A stretch of DNA of 64,000 nucleotides from Streptomyces tirandamycinicus (GCF_003097515.1 NZ_CP029188.1:1512501-1576500), one strand, 5' to 3'; shown: positions 51,710 through 61,210, numbered from the stretch's first letter. Made by a program: numbers and translations. The notes: a model not told the origin generated them from the letters alone.

Positions 51710-51763
51710 CGAGAACAGAAGGATCGCGGAACAGCGGCGGCGGATGACCGGACGCGGCGTCCG

Positions 51764-53260
51764 TCAAGCCTTCGCCCGGCGAAGGCGCCCGGCCGGCCCC
51801 CTCAGCAGCGGCCAGGCCAGCAGCACCGCGATCACGGCGTAGACCGCCACCGAGAACGGGGTGTCGACGAGCCCGATGACACTGCCGTCGCTGATCTGGA
51901 GGGCGCGCCTCAACTGCTGTTCGGCGGCCGGGCCGAGGATGACGCCGATGACCGCGGGGAGCACGGGCAGGCCGTAGCGCCGCATCCCGAAGCCGATCAG
52001 GCCGATCACCAGCAGGATCAGCAGGTCCAGCGCCTCCCCGCCGACCGCGTAGGCGCCGACGGCCGCGAAGAAGAGGATGCCCGCGTACAGGTACGGCCGG
52101 GGGATGCGCAGCAGCTTCGCCCACAGGGGTGCGAGCGGCAGGTTGAGCGCGAGCAACAGCACCATGCCGACGAACAGGGACGCGATGAGGCCCCAGACCA
52201 GCTCGGGTTCGCGTTCGAACAGCAGGGGCCCGGGCTGGATGCCGTACTGCTGGAAGGCCGCCAGCATCACGGCCGCGACGGCGGTGGTCGGCAGGCCCAG
52301 GGTCAGCATGGAAACCAGCGTGCCGGCCGCCGACGCGGACGCCGCGGACTCCGGTCCCGCCACGCCCTCGATGGCGCCCTTGCCGAACTCGTCCTTGTGC
52401 CGGGAGAGGCGCTTCTCGGTGACGTACGACAGGAAGGTGGGGATCTCCGCGCCACCGGCGGGGACGGCGCCGAACGGGAAGCCGATCAGCGGGCCGCGCA
52501 GCCAGGACTTCCAGGTCCTGCGGACGTCGGACCGGGCGAGCCAGGGGCGCCCGACCGGTATCGCCTCTCCGCTGCCGCGCCGCAGATGGGCGGCCACCCA
52601 CAGCGCCTCACCGATCGCGAAGAGCCCGACCGCGACGATGACGACGTCGATGCCGTCGGCGAGTTGGAGCGAGCCGAAGGTCAGCCGCTGCTGTCCGGTG
52701 AGCTGGTCCAGGCCGACGAGGCCCAGGGTGAGCCCGACGAGCAGCGAGGCGAGGCCGCGGATGCGGGAGGAGCCGAGGACGGAGGTGACGGCGATGAAGG
52801 CCAGCACCATGATGGCGAAGTAGTCAGGCGCCCCGATGTCGACGGCGAGCGCGGCGACGGTCGGGGCGAGCGCGACCAGGAGGATCGTGCCGATCATGCC
52901 GCCCGCGAAGTGGCCGATGGCGGCGGCGGCGAGCGCCTGGGCGCCCCGGCCCGCCTTGGCCATCGGGTTGCCGTCGATCGCGGCGACCACGGCGGCGCTC
53001 TCGCCCGGGGTGTTGAGCAGGATGGACGTGGTCGATCCGCCGAACATGGCGCCGTAGTAGATGCCCGCGAACATGATGAACGCGCCGGTCGGTTCGAGTC
53101 CGTAGGTGACGGGCAGCAGCAGCGCCACCGCCATGGCCGGGCCGATGCCCGGCAGCACGCCGATGGCCGTGCCGAGCAGCACGCCGAGCGCCGCCCAGAG
53201 CAGGTTGGCCGGGGTCAGTGCCGTCCCGAAGCCGTCGAGGAGGGAGTTGAGCGAATCCAT
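51764..53260 (-). CDS. tctA: TctA, tricarboxylate transporter large subunit
   Basis: A 498-residue permease with about twelve helices, the transport channel of a tripartite tricarboxylate transporter (TTT). The family signature [17 protein letters not shown] (near 35-50) and [20 protein letters not shown] (near 70-90) are present, as is the second-half [16 protein letters not shown]. It moves citrate or a related acid with a cation gradient. ATG 53260 lies 3 bp after the tctB stop. Confidence 0.93.
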   Translation of the reverse strand: MDSLNSLLDGFGTALTPANLLWAALGVLLGTAIGVLPGIGPAMAVALLLPVTYGLEPTGAFIMFAGIYYGAMFGGSTTSILLNTPGESAAVVAAIDGNPMAKAGRGAQALAAAAIGHFAGGMIGTILLVALAPTVAALAVDIGAPDYFAIMVLAFIAVTSVLGSSRIRGLASLLVGLTLGLVGLDQLTGQQRLTFGSLQLADGIDVVIVAVGLFAIGEALWVAAHLRRGSGEAIPVGRPWLARSDVRRTWKSWLRGPLIGFPFGAVPAGGAEIPTFLSYVTEKRLSRHKDEFGKGAIEGVAGPESAASASAAGTLVSMLTLGLPTTAVAAVMLAAFQQYGIQPGPLLFEREPELVWGLIASLFVGMVLLLALNLPLAPLWAKLLRIPRPYLYAGILFFAAVGAYAVGGEALDLLILLVIGLIGFGMRRYGLPVLPAVIGVILGPAAEQQLRRALQISDGSVIGLVDTPFSVAVYAVIAVLLAWPLLRGPAGRLRRAKA

Positions 53261-53263
53261 CGG

Positions 53264-53809
53264 CTAGAGCACCCCCATCAGCGGGCCGCCGGGCAGCGGC
53301 ACCCCGAGCAGGTTGTTGAAGACATGGAAGGTGACGAGCGACAGGACGGCCGCGATCAGCGGGTCACGCCGCGGATGCCTGCTGCCCAGCGCGTACGCCG
53401 AGCCCCAGAAGAGCAGCGCCCCGGAGACCGGGAAGCCGAGCGGCTCGATGAGGACGGCGTTGCCGACGAAGACTCCGGCGAGCAGCAGCACGGTGCGCCG
53501 GTCACCGGGCCGGGCGAGGTCGACGTCCTCGCCGGCCTCCGCCTCTCCGCGGCCGCCGCGCAGGACGTCCACGGCGAGGAGGGCGGCGATCACCAGCAGT
53601 CCGGTGCCGACGGCGAGCGGCACGGTCCGGGGTCCGACGGGGCCCCGCTGGGCGACGTCGAGCGGCATCGTCAGCGCGTCGGTGAGGACGAGGGCGCCGA
53701 TGGCGAGGAGCAGCAGGCTCACGCCGAGTTCGGAGTGGTCACGCAGCCAGGAGCGGTCCGCCGGGGCGGCGGGGGCCCCGGACTCCGTCGGGGTGGTACG
53801 GGTACTCAC
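53264..53809 (-). CDS. tctB: TctB, small membrane subunit
   Basis: A 181-residue protein with four hydrophobic segments (LGVSLLLLAIGALVLTDAL; PLAVGTGLLVIAALLAVDVL; and two more), the usual TctB topology. It forms the membrane complex with TctA. GTG 53809 overlaps the tctC stop by GTGA. Confidence 0.88.
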   Translation of the reverse strand: MSTRTTPTESGAPAAPADRSWLRDHSELGVSLLLLAIGALVLTDALTMPLDVAQRGPVGPRTVPLAVGTGLLVIAALLAVDVLRGGRGEAEAGEDVDLARPGDRRTVLLLAGVFVGNAVLIEPLGFPVSGALLFWGSAYALGSRHPRRDPLIAAVLSLVTFHVFNNLLGVPLPGGPLMGVL

Positions 53810-54789
53810 AGCCCCAGCTCCTTCAGTACGGTGTCGACGCGGCGGTCCTGCGCCGTCAGGAAGTCGCCGAACTCCTCTCCGGGCAGGAAGGCGTCGTCCC
53901 AGCCGTTCTTCCGCAGCGACTCCCGCCACTGCTTCGAGGCGTGCAGTTCGGTGACGAGCGCGACGAGCTTGTCCCGTTCGGCGTCGGACAGCCCGGGCGG
54001 GGCGACGATGCCGCGCCAGTTGGTGAAGTCGGTGTCGAGCCCGGACTCGCGCAGGGTGGGGGCGTCGAGGCCCGGAACCCGCTTCGGTCCGGTCACGGCC
54101 AGCAGGCGCAGCTCCCCGGACCGGATCTGGTCGAGGTACTCGCCGACTCCCGAGACGCCGAAGGCGATCTTGTTGCCGAGGATGGAGGCGAGCAGTTCGC
54201 CGCCGCCGTCGAAGGGGACGTAGTTGACGGACCTGGGAGCGATGCCCGCGGCCCGCGCCATCAGCATGGGGGCGAGGTGGTCGGGGCCGCCGGGTGAGGA
54301 GCCGCCTCCCACGGGCACTTTGGCGGGGTCCTTCTTCCAGGCCGCGACGAGTTGCCCGATGGTCTTGTACGGGGAGTCCTTCGAGACCACCACGATGTCC
54401 TGCTCCTCGGTGAGCCGGGCGATCGGGGTGGTGTCGGCGAGGGTCTTAGGGGACTTGTTGGTGTGCACGGCGCCGACGACGCCGAGTCCCATCGACATGG
54501 CGAGCCGGCCGTTGCCGTGCTCGCCGACGAGCCGGGTCAGTCCCACGGTGCCGCCCGCGCCGGGCAGGTTGAACACCTCGATGCCGCGGGTGAGCCCGGC
54601 CTCCTCGGCGTTCTTCGCCGCCGTACGGGCCGTGATGTCGTAGCCGCCGCCGGGCGAGTTGGGGACCATGAAGCGAAGGCCGGGTATCCGGGTACCGGTG
54701 TCGGTACCGCTGCCGGTGGTGAGCAGCGGTGGCCCCACGAGCACCAGCAGCGCCGCCCCGAGGAGGGCGAGGGGAGTGCGCGATCGCAC
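53806..54789 (-). CDS. tctC: TctC, extracytoplasmic solute receptor
   Basis: A 327-residue substrate-binding protein, first gene of tctCBA. A signal sequence (LALLGAALLVLVGPPLL) is present. The Bug/TctC family motifs RFMVPNSPGGGYDITAR and the ARAAGIAPRSVNYVPFDGGG segment are clear. It captures a carboxylate outside the membrane and delivers it to TctAB. GTG 54789 has AAAGGCGG upstream. The operon diverges from a citrate-type response regulator gene, its probable controller. Confidence 0.9.
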   Translation of the reverse strand: MRSRTPLALLGAALLVLVGPPLLTTGSGTDTGTRIPGLRFMVPNSPGGGYDITARTAAKNAEEAGLTRGIEVFNLPGAGGTVGLTRLVGEHGNGRLAMSMGLGVVGAVHTNKSPKTLADTTPIARLTEEQDIVVVSKDSPYKTIGQLVAAWKKDPAKVPVGGGSSPGGPDHLAPMLMARAAGIAPRSVNYVPFDGGGELLASILGNKIAFGVSGVGEYLDQIRSGELRLLAVTGPKRVPGLDAPTLRESGLDTDFTNWRGIVAPPGLSDAERDKLVALVTELHASKQWRESLRKNGWDDAFLPGEEFGDFLTAQDRRVDTVLKELGL

Positions 54790-54884
54790 GCGAGCCGCCT
54801 TTCGGTCTGGACAGGGGACGTGTGAAGCGGCCCACATGTTGCCCGCGCGTGAACAAGCTGTCTCTCTTCCGGAACCAACGGAGG

Positions 54885-54913
54885 TTGTGGTCCTTGTGGT
54901 CGCGGCCTAGCGT
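54885..54913 (+). promoter_or_regulatory. Leaderless promoter of two-component remnant operon
   Basis: TTGTGG (54885-54890) and TAGCGT (54908-54913) are 17 bp apart. Transcription would begin at about 54920, the G of the GTG start, so the message would carry no leader. Confidence 0.7.
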
Positions 54914-54919
54914 GTCTGC

Positions 54920-55117
54920 GTGACGCAGCGCTTCCCCGGGCCGCAGGGCCGCCCGACGCCGTTCCGCCCCGGGCCGTGCCCGCGGCGCCGGGACGGACGC
55001 CGCGGCCGGAGCGGGTTCGCGGGCACCCGGGCGGGGGAAGCGGCGCCCGGCGGGTACCGGTCCGCCGCCCGGCCGCCCGCCGCGGTCGGCGCCGCCCGGC
55101 GAGGTGGCTCCCGGTGA
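54920..55117 (+). pseudogene. Short ORF in place of a sensor kinase
   Basis: A 65-codon frame from GTG 54920 (MTQRFPGPQGRPTPFRPGPC and onward) to TGA 55115-55117, which overlaps the GTG of the response regulator (GTGA). It is arginine/proline/glycine-rich and has no membrane, PAS or kinase segment. Its position, promoter and coupling are those of a CitA/DcuS-type kinase gene, which normally precedes this kind of regulator. The simplest reading is that an internal deletion removed nearly the whole kinase and left both ends. It could also be a tiny leader gene. Confidence 0.55.
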
Positions 55118-55797
55118 ACGTCCTGGTGGTGGACGACGACTTCATGGTCGCCAGGCTGCACACCCGCTATGTGTCGGCGACGCCCGGCTTCTCGGTCGCG
55201 GGGGTGGCGCACAGCGGCGCCGAGGCGCTGCGCGCGGTGGACCGGCTGCGCCCCGATCTGGTGCTGCTGGACGTGTATCTGCCCGACATGGACGGGATCG
55301 AGGTGCTGCGCGAGCTGCGCGCGGCGGAGCGGCCGGACGCCGGACGGCAGCCGGTGGACGTCCTGTTCATCACCGCTGCCCGGGACGCCGGCACGGTGCG
55401 TTCGGCGCTGCGCGCGGGCGCCCTGCACTACCTGATCAAGCCGTTCAGCGCCTCCGCGCTGCAGGAGCAGCTGCGGCATGTGGCCTCGCTGCGGAGCCGG
55501 CTGGAGTCACTGGACGAGGCCCGCCAGGAGGACGTGGACCGGATCTTCGGCACCCGTCCCCGCGGGTCCCGCGAGCTTCCCAAGGGACTGGCGGCGCACA
55601 CGGCCGACCTGGTCGACCGCATCCTGCGCGAGCACCCGGGCGGTATGTCGGCGTCCGAGTGCGCGGAGGCGGGCTCGCTCTCCCGCGTCAGCGCCCGCCG
55701 CTACCTGGAGTACTTCGCGGAGACGGGCCGCGCGGAGGTGACCCTGCGGTACGGCGGCACGGGGCGGCCGGAGCGCAGGTACCGCCGGCTCGGCTGA
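55114..55797 (+). CDS. Response regulator, CitB/DcuR type
   Basis: A 227-residue regulator. The receiver domain has the acidic pair in VLVVDDDFMVA, the phospho-acceptor Asp in LVLLDVYLPDMDG (near 54) and the Lys in LIKPFSASALQ (near 110). The C-terminal half is the helix-turn-helix of citrate/malate regulators (GGMSASECAEAGSLSRVSAR near 175-195). It should control the divergent tctCBA uptake operon. The partner kinase gene appears to be missing, so it may be driven by another kinase or act unphosphorylated. Confidence 0.88.
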   Translation: MNVLVVDDDFMVARLHTRYVSATPGFSVAGVAHSGAEALRAVDRLRPDLVLLDVYLPDMDGIEVLRELRAAERPDAGRQPVDVLFITAARDAGTVRSALRAGALHYLIKPFSASALQEQLRHVASLRSRLESLDEARQEDVDRIFGTRPRGSRELPKGLAAHTADLVDRILREHPGGMSASECAEAGSLSRVSARRYLEYFAETGRAEVTLRYGGTGRPERRYRRLG

Positions 55798-56068
55798 ACG
55801 GGCCGGCGGAGCCGGGGGGACGCCGAGGACGCGGGTCCGCGGCCGGGGACGATCAACCGGGCCCTTTCGGAGGCACGAGCACCGGTCGAACGGAGCATCG
55901 CGAGAATGAAGCCCTGGCACTGTCTCGCGCAGCCCGCTGCAGCCCAACCACACGACCTCCATCGCCACCACCATCCTCACCCTGGAGCGTCAGCGCTGAA
56001 CATGCTCACCAACGGCGCGACGGTCCCCGCGGAGCCAAGGGTTCGGCCACGCTTCGGCCCCGGCATGC

Positions 56069-56968
56069 GTGGACATGATTCGCCGCATGAAGCGCACCCT
56101 CCAGATAGCCGCCCTCGTCGTCGTTGCGGCCGGCTACATGCTCCTGATGTGGCGCGGCCCCTGGATGATCGACGGCAGCCACTTGCGCACACGTGACCTC
56201 CAACCGGCCGATGGTGTGATCGTCACCGGTTTCAGGACCACCTTGGTCGCAATCGGGGCTGGAGTCATAGCCTGCCTGGGCCTGTACTACACGCACCAGA
56301 CGTTTCGGCACACCCGCGCCCGGGATCAAGAGCAGGCCGACCTCACTCGCGAAGGTCAGGTGACGGATCGATACGTTGAAGCCATCAAGCTCCTGAGTGC
56401 CGACCACCCAACCCAGCGCCTCGGCGGCATCTACAGCCTTGAACGGATTATGCGGGACTCGGAGAAGGACCATTCGACGGTTGTCGCGGTGCTCGCCGGA
56501 TTCATAAGACAGCACGCGCATCGACCGGAAGGCGGCACACCAGACCCCCAGCCCCTCGCCGAGGAGATCCAAGCTGCCCTTTCGGTGCTGGGCAGACGCC
56601 CAACGCGCGCAGAGCCCACCAGGCTGGACCTCCGCCGCACGTGCCTTCGCGGCGCGGACCTCGCCAACGCCCGCCTCAGCCACGCCCGCTTGGCTGGCTG
56701 CGACCTCAGTCAGGCTGATCTACGAGACATCAACCTGGAGAGTGCCTGGCTTCCCGGGGCTGACCTGACCAACTCATTTCTCACGAGGGCCGTTCTCAGC
56801 AGAGCCAATCTGCGCGGCGCAACCTTCGGTGGCGCCGTGATCTCCGATGCTCAACTGCAGGACACGGACCTGCGCGGCGCCGATCTACGCAGCGCCAAGG
56901 GGCACGACGCCATGCAAATCGGCACGGCTCTCACCGATGCCACGACAGTCCTGCCCCCATCGGCTTGA
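56069..56968 (+). CDS. Membrane pentapeptide-repeat protein
   Basis: A 299-residue protein with two N-terminal transmembrane helices (IAALVVVAAGYMLLM; TTLVAIGAGVIACLGLYY), a helical middle part with the recurrent DRYVEAIKLLSADHPTQRLG segment, and a right-handed beta-helix of A(D/N)LXX repeats from about residue 190 (LRGADLANARLSHARLAGCD). This combination is widespread in Streptomyces with unknown function. Codon usage is somewhat less GC-extreme than its neighbours, hinting at transfer. Starts at 56069, 56075 or 56087 are possible; 56087 (MKRTLQIA) is the most natural. Confidence 0.83.
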   Translation: MDMIRRMKRTLQIAALVVVAAGYMLLMWRGPWMIDGSHLRTRDLQPADGVIVTGFRTTLVAIGAGVIACLGLYYTHQTFRHTRARDQEQADLTREGQVTDRYVEAIKLLSADHPTQRLGGIYSLERIMRDSEKDHSTVVAVLAGFIRQHAHRPEGGTPDPQPLAEEIQAALSVLGRRPTRAEPTRLDLRRTCLRGADLANARLSHARLAGCDLSQADLRDINLESAWLPGADLTNSFLTRAVLSRANLRGATFGGAVISDAQLQDTDLRGADLRSAKGHDAMQIGTALTDATTVLPPSA

Positions 56969-57608
56969 TGTCCTTCGGGCACAGTGGCGATGGCTCCTCC
57001 GCCCTTGTGAAGGCGGCTGAGCGGTGGAGTTGGTAGACCCACGCGGGCTGCCTGGTGACTACCCGGCGCGCCTCAGACGTGCCCGAAGGGGCGGCGCGGT
57101 CCGACTAGAGCTACGGATCAGAAGGTCTCTGATATCCACGGCTGACATCAACGACGCCGGGCGGGGGTTACCTGCACTGTGGTCCGGTCGTCGGGCCCGT
57201 GGACAGGCCGTGATCGAGCCCCTATAGCGGTACTCGCCCCTCTATGCCGTTCAGGACGAGGGCATGAAGTCTTCGGACTGGTCGAGGTGGAACGCGGAGC
57301 CCGGGGCGGAAGGCAAGAGGAGGCGGCTCTCCGTAGAGGACCACGGACACCGCCGCCCCGAACCCCGTGGCCGGACGCCCACACTCCGCAGCGTTCCTGA
57401 GCCCCCTCTTACCGGCCCCTTAAAGCGACCATAAGGATCGCCGTCACCCCGCCCCAGCAGCCCGTTTCGGGGTTTCGGCGGGCTAGCTTGCTGATCGCCG
57501 GGCGGGGTTCGGGCGTCGGTGCCGCTGATGGATCGGGGGGCTGCACCGCGGTGCGGACCCATGCCCGGGACCCGTTCCCCCATGCCGCTGCCGAAGGAGA
57601 CCCCCACC
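56969..57608. other. Intergenic region, no convincing gene
   Basis: About 640 bases. A 67-codon frame at 57024-57227 lacks a ribosome site and any family. The right end, with GAAGGAGA at 57593, is the LPMO leader. Nothing else stands out. Confidence 0.4.
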
Positions 57609-58649
57609 ATGACCACTCGCCGCAGGACCGCCACCGTCGCCGTCGCCGCGCTCGGGGTCGCGCCGCTCGCGCTGACGGCGCTCGCCGCTTCACCTGCCGT
57701 CGCGCACGGGTCGATGACGGATCCGGTGAGCCGGGTGTCGGCGTGCTACGCCGAAGGGCCGGAGAGCCCGAAGTCCGCGGCGTGCAAGGCGGCGGTCGCG
57801 GCCAGCGGGACGCAGGCGTTCTACGACTGGAACGAGGTCAACATCGGCGACGCCGCGGGCGACCACAGGTCGCTGATCCCGGACGGCAGGCTGTGCAGCG
57901 CCAACCGGGACAAGTACAAGGGCCTCGATCTGCCGAGAGCGGACTGGCCCGCGTCGAAGCTGGCGGCCGGCGGCCACACCTTCCGCTACAAGGCGACCGC
58001 ACCGCACCGGGGGACGTTCGAGCTGTACCTCACGAAGGACGGCTACGACCCGTCGCAGCCGCTCAGGTGGTCGGACCTGGAGGCGCGGCCGTTCGCCAGG
58101 GTCGCGGACCCGAAGCTGGTGAACGGGGAGTACGTCTTCGACGCAGCGGTGCCCGCGCGGTCCGGACGGCACCTGGTCTACTCGATCTGGCAGCGGTCGG
58201 ACTCGCCCGAGGCCTTCTACACCTGCTCGGACGTGGTCTTCGGCGGGGACACCGGCGGCTCGGCGGGCGGCGGCGCCCCGGCGCCGACCGCCTCCGCCCC
58301 CTCGGACGAGCAGATCGAGCAGGGTGCGGACAAGTCCGGCGTCGACCACGGAGGGCACGGCGGGGACGGAGCGGACGGAGCACACGGCGGGGGTGGCGGG
58401 GACGGCCACTCCGAGGCCCCGGTCACGAACGCCACCGCCACTCCGAAGGCGGCGGCCTTGGCGGGTGCGGAGAAGGACGGCGGGACCGGTGACGGGGGCA
58501 ACACCCCCGAGACCGACGGCGCCGGCGAGAACCTCGCCGAGACCGGCGGGGACGGCGGCACCCCGTATCTCGCCGCCGGTGGCGCCGCGGTGCTCGTGCT
58601 CGGCACGGCCGTGGTGATCGCGGCCACCCGCCGCAAGGCAGGTCGCTGA
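57609..58649 (+). CDS. AA10 LPMO with cell-wall sorting tail
   Basis: A copper monooxygenase of 346 residues. The signal peptide ends ...ASPAVA so that His of HGSMTDPVSRV becomes the N-terminal copper ligand; the second ligand is probably His in APHRGTFELYLT (near 135). Cysteines for two disulfides are present. After a Gly/Asp/His-rich linker the C terminus has NLAETGGDGG, a hydrophobic helix and RRKAGR, which is a class E (LAxTG) sortase signal. It should therefore be covalently held on the wall. It oxidises chitin, cellulose or wall glycans; I recall the related S. coelicolor LpmP as linked to wall remodelling. ATG 57609 has GAAGGAGA upstream. Confidence 0.9.
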   Translation: MTTRRRTATVAVAALGVAPLALTALAASPAVAHGSMTDPVSRVSACYAEGPESPKSAACKAAVAASGTQAFYDWNEVNIGDAAGDHRSLIPDGRLCSANRDKYKGLDLPRADWPASKLAAGGHTFRYKATAPHRGTFELYLTKDGYDPSQPLRWSDLEARPFARVADPKLVNGEYVFDAAVPARSGRHLVYSIWQRSDSPEAFYTCSDVVFGGDTGGSAGGGAPAPTASAPSDEQIEQGADKSGVDHGGHGGDGADGAHGGGGGDGHSEAPVTNATATPKAAALAGAEKDGGTGDGGNTPETDGAGENLAETGGDGGTPYLAAGGAAVLVLGTAVVIAATRRKAGR

Positions 58650-58720
58650 GCCGAGGGCGCAGCAGAGCACCCTGAGGCGCAGGAGCACGGAGCACGCGGA
58701 GGGTGCGGCAGCGCGGCCGA

Positions 58721-58753
58721 GGGTGCCGCCGCGGTGCGAACGCGGCGGCACCC
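58721..58753 (+). terminator. Terminator between LPMO and lipase genes
   Basis: Arms GGGTGCCGCCGCG and CGCGGCGGCACCC around a 7-nt loop. It can serve both converging genes. Confidence 0.9.
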
Positions 58754-58867
58754 TCGCCGTTTCCGGGCAGGCGGGGCGGACGGCCGCGGTGGGATCGCCA
58801 CCGCGGCCCCGCACCGGACGGCCCCCGGGCGTGTGGGGTGTGAGGACGGCGGTTGGGCGCCCTCAGC

Positions 58868-59725
58868 TCACTTGAAGACCGACGAGCAGGTCGTCCTGGT
58901 GGCCTTCGCGGGATCGAGGGCGTTGGCCACCTCGTGGAACGCGATCCGGTCGAGCAGGCCGATGGCCACGTGCTCCGAGAAGTCGAGGGCGCACAGGTCC
59001 TGCACCGTCACGTTCTTCACGTTCGGCCCGTCGAGGAACGACGACCGCCAGGGGGTGACGACCTCGTCGTACTTGGTGGCGATGACGGTGTACTGGACGC
59101 CGGGAACCGTGTCGCCGCCCTCGTTCAGCTTGGTGAGGAACGGCGAGCCGGCGATCTGGTCGGCCAGGGCCGGTGTCTTGGCATTGAGCAGGTCCGCGGC
59201 GCCGGGGAAGTACTTGAGCAGGCCGGTGAACCCGTGGAGGGTCGAGCCGTGGTTGGACGGGGCGATCCCGACGAGGGCGTTCACCTCGTCGGCGCCGCCG
59301 AGGAACTTGATGTAGTGACGCGGCATCATGCCGCCCTGGGAGTGGCCGACGAGGTCCACCTCATCGGCTCCGGTGGCGGCGAGGACCCGGTCGACGTACG
59401 CGTCGAGCTGTTCGGCCGACTTGGCGACGGGGCCGAGACCGTGGAAGAAGGGGACGCCCGGGAGCTGGCCGTAGTCGAGCGAGTAGACGCAGTAGCCGCG
59501 CTTGACGAGGTACGGCGCGAGGGCGAGCCAGTTGTCGACGGAGTTCCCGAAGGTTCCGTGAACGAGGACCACCGGGCGGGGGTGGGCGGTGGAGGGCTTG
59601 CAGGACCAGTTGTTCCAGCCGCTCGACGGGGCGGCCGCGTGGGCGGTGGCGGCCGGCGCGAGGCCGATCGCCACCGCCATCAGGGCGGCGGTCAGCGGTC
59701 TGAGGGCACGCTTCCAGGACAGCAT
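58868..59725 (-). CDS. Secreted alpha/beta-hydrolase lipase
   Basis: A 285-residue exported lipase. A signal peptide (LTAALMAVAIGLAPAATAHA) precedes the oxyanion motif VVLVHGTFGNSVDNW and the nucleophile elbow VGHSQGGMMPRHY (near 130); the catalytic His is probably that in DFSEHVAIG near the end. Belongs to the class 2 (LipA/EstA) lipases. Cysteines near both ends may pair. ATG 59725 has AAGGAG at 7-8 nt. It converges on the LPMO gene. Confidence 0.9.
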   Translation of the reverse strand: MLSWKRALRPLTAALMAVAIGLAPAATAHAAAPSSGWNNWSCKPSTAHPRPVVLVHGTFGNSVDNWLALAPYLVKRGYCVYSLDYGQLPGVPFFHGLGPVAKSAEQLDAYVDRVLAATGADEVDLVGHSQGGMMPRHYIKFLGGADEVNALVGIAPSNHGSTLHGFTGLLKYFPGAADLLNAKTPALADQIAGSPFLTKLNEGGDTVPGVQYTVIATKYDEVVTPWRSSFLDGPNVKNVTVQDLCALDFSEHVAIGLLDRIAFHEVANALDPAKATRTTCSSVFK

Positions 59726-59932
59726 GGTGCAATCTCCTTGCGGCTCAAGGGAAATGCGAGGCTGATGTGGGGATGTGGGGATTCGCCCTGCGGCCCGGAC
59801 CACAAGAAGGGGGGTGTGCTCATGCCAACGTACGCACGGGTAACCGGGACTGGGAAGTTACGCGTCAGTAAAAACTGAAATACCGTCAAGCTCCGTGATG
59901 GTGTGGTTACTCACAGAAACACGGAGGCGGGC

Positions 59933-61210
59933 TCATGCGGCGAGGGAGCCCGGAATGACCGCCCGGGGGCCGAACTTCGCCCGCGCCCGGTCGGCAACGG
60001 CCTCCAGCCTGCGAGCCTTGTCGTCGGCGGGGTCGAAGGTGAGCTGATGCGCGGCCCGCTCGGCCGGGACCAGCCCTTCGGCCCGCAGGGAGAGCGCACG
60101 CACCCGGGCGCGCTGCAGGCCGAGCGAGTCCAGGAGCCGGTACGCGGCACCGGCGAGCGACACGGAGTGCGCGGTCGGCTCGGCCAGGACGCGGGTCCTG
60201 GTGGTCGTGGTGCGGTCCGCGTAGCGCACGGTGAGCGTCAGGGAACGGCACACCTGGCCCTCCCCGCGCATCCTCGCCCCCAGTTCCCCGGCGAGCGAGA
60301 GCAGCGCACGGCGATGGCGGTCTCGGTCCAACTCGTCCCGGGGGAAGACACGTTCGGCCGCGACGGAGCGGGCCGCCGCGTTGGGGACGACCCGGGCCCG
60401 GTCGATGCCATGGGCCTTCTCGTACACCTCCCGGCCGATGCGCGCACCGAGGATCCGCTGGAGCACCGCGAGGGGAGCGGCGGCGAGCCGGTCGACGGTG
60501 TCGAGTCCGTAGCCGCAGAGGGTGCGGGCCGTCGCGGGGCCGACACCGTGCAGCGCGGCGACCGGGCGGCCGGCGAGGAACTCCGCCGCGTCCCCCACGA
60601 CCAGGGTCGTACCGGGGCCGGCCTCCCGCGCGGCCATCCTGGCGAGCAGCGGGTTGGGACCGGCGCCGATCACGCAGTCGACGCCGTACAGGGCGAGGGC
60701 CCGCACCCGTATCACCGCGGCGAGCCCGGCGGCGTCCCGGCCGAAGTACCGCAGTGCACCGCGGACATCGGCGAGCGCGCCGTCCTGGCCGACCGCCTCC
60801 ACCACCGGGGTGAAAGCACCGAGCATTCCGAGGAGCCCCGCGTAGGCGGCACCGTCCGGCGGCTCTCCGCCGGTGCCGCGGAAACGCACAAAGAGGACGG
60901 TCGGCGCGCCCGCTCCCCCTGACGGCGCGCCCGCCCCCTCTGTCGGCGCGCCCGCTCCCCCTGCCGACTCGCCCGGAGCGTCCGATGTATACGGCGTGGG
61001 CGGTACGCGCGGTGCGGGAGGTGCGCCCGGTGCGGGAGGTGCACCCGGCACGGACGGCACGGGCGATCCGGGCCCCCCGGACGGCACGGGCACGGACGGC
61101 GCAGAGGTAGGGGGCACGGGCACGGACCGCGCAGAGGCCGCGGACGCGCCCGTATCGTCCGGCGCGCTGTCGCCGCGCGGAGGAAACGCGTTCCCCTGCT
61201 CGCTCGTCAT
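59933..61210 (-). CDS. imuB: ImuB-like Y-family polymerase paralogue
   Basis: A 425-residue protein. After a disordered P/A/G-rich N terminus (about 95 residues) comes a Y-family polymerase-like body with helix-hairpin-helix segments (PVAALHGVGPATARTLCGYG) and a little-finger-like domain. The acidic metal ligands of active Y-polymerases are not seen: the first motif reads VLFVRFRGTGG instead of an Asp-led motif. That loss is typical of ImuB, a scaffold that recruits DnaE2 to damaged DNA. Its ATG overlaps the dnaE2 stop (ATGA). ATG 61210 was chosen; the frame upstream is the dnaE2 gene in another phase. An ImuA partner is not in the window. Confidence 0.82.
   Translation of the reverse strand: MTSEQGNAFPPRGDSAPDDTGASAASARSVPVPPTSAPSVPVPSGGPGSPVPSVPGAPPAPGAPPAPRVPPTPYTSDAPGESAGGAGAPTEGAGAPSGGAGAPTVLFVRFRGTGGEPPDGAAYAGLLGMLGAFTPVVEAVGQDGALADVRGALRYFGRDAAGLAAVIRVRALALYGVDCVIGAGPNPLLARMAAREAGPGTTLVVGDAAEFLAGRPVAALHGVGPATARTLCGYGLDTVDRLAAAPLAVLQRILGARIGREVYEKAHGIDRARVVPNAAARSVAAERVFPRDELDRDRHRRALLSLAGELGARMRGEGQVCRSLTLTVRYADRTTTTRTRVLAEPTAHSVSLAGAAYRLLDSLGLQRARVRALSLRAEGLVPAERAAHQLTFDPADDKARRLEAVADRARAKFGPRAVIPGSLAA

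Noticed and set aside
53806..55797. Idea that the response regulator belongs to the tct operon transcript
   Set aside because: The genes are divergent, with a separate 17-bp-spaced promoter for the regulator side.
57024..57227. 67-codon frame in the gap before the LPMO gene
   Set aside because: No ribosome site, no conserved pattern and codon use unlike the neighbours.
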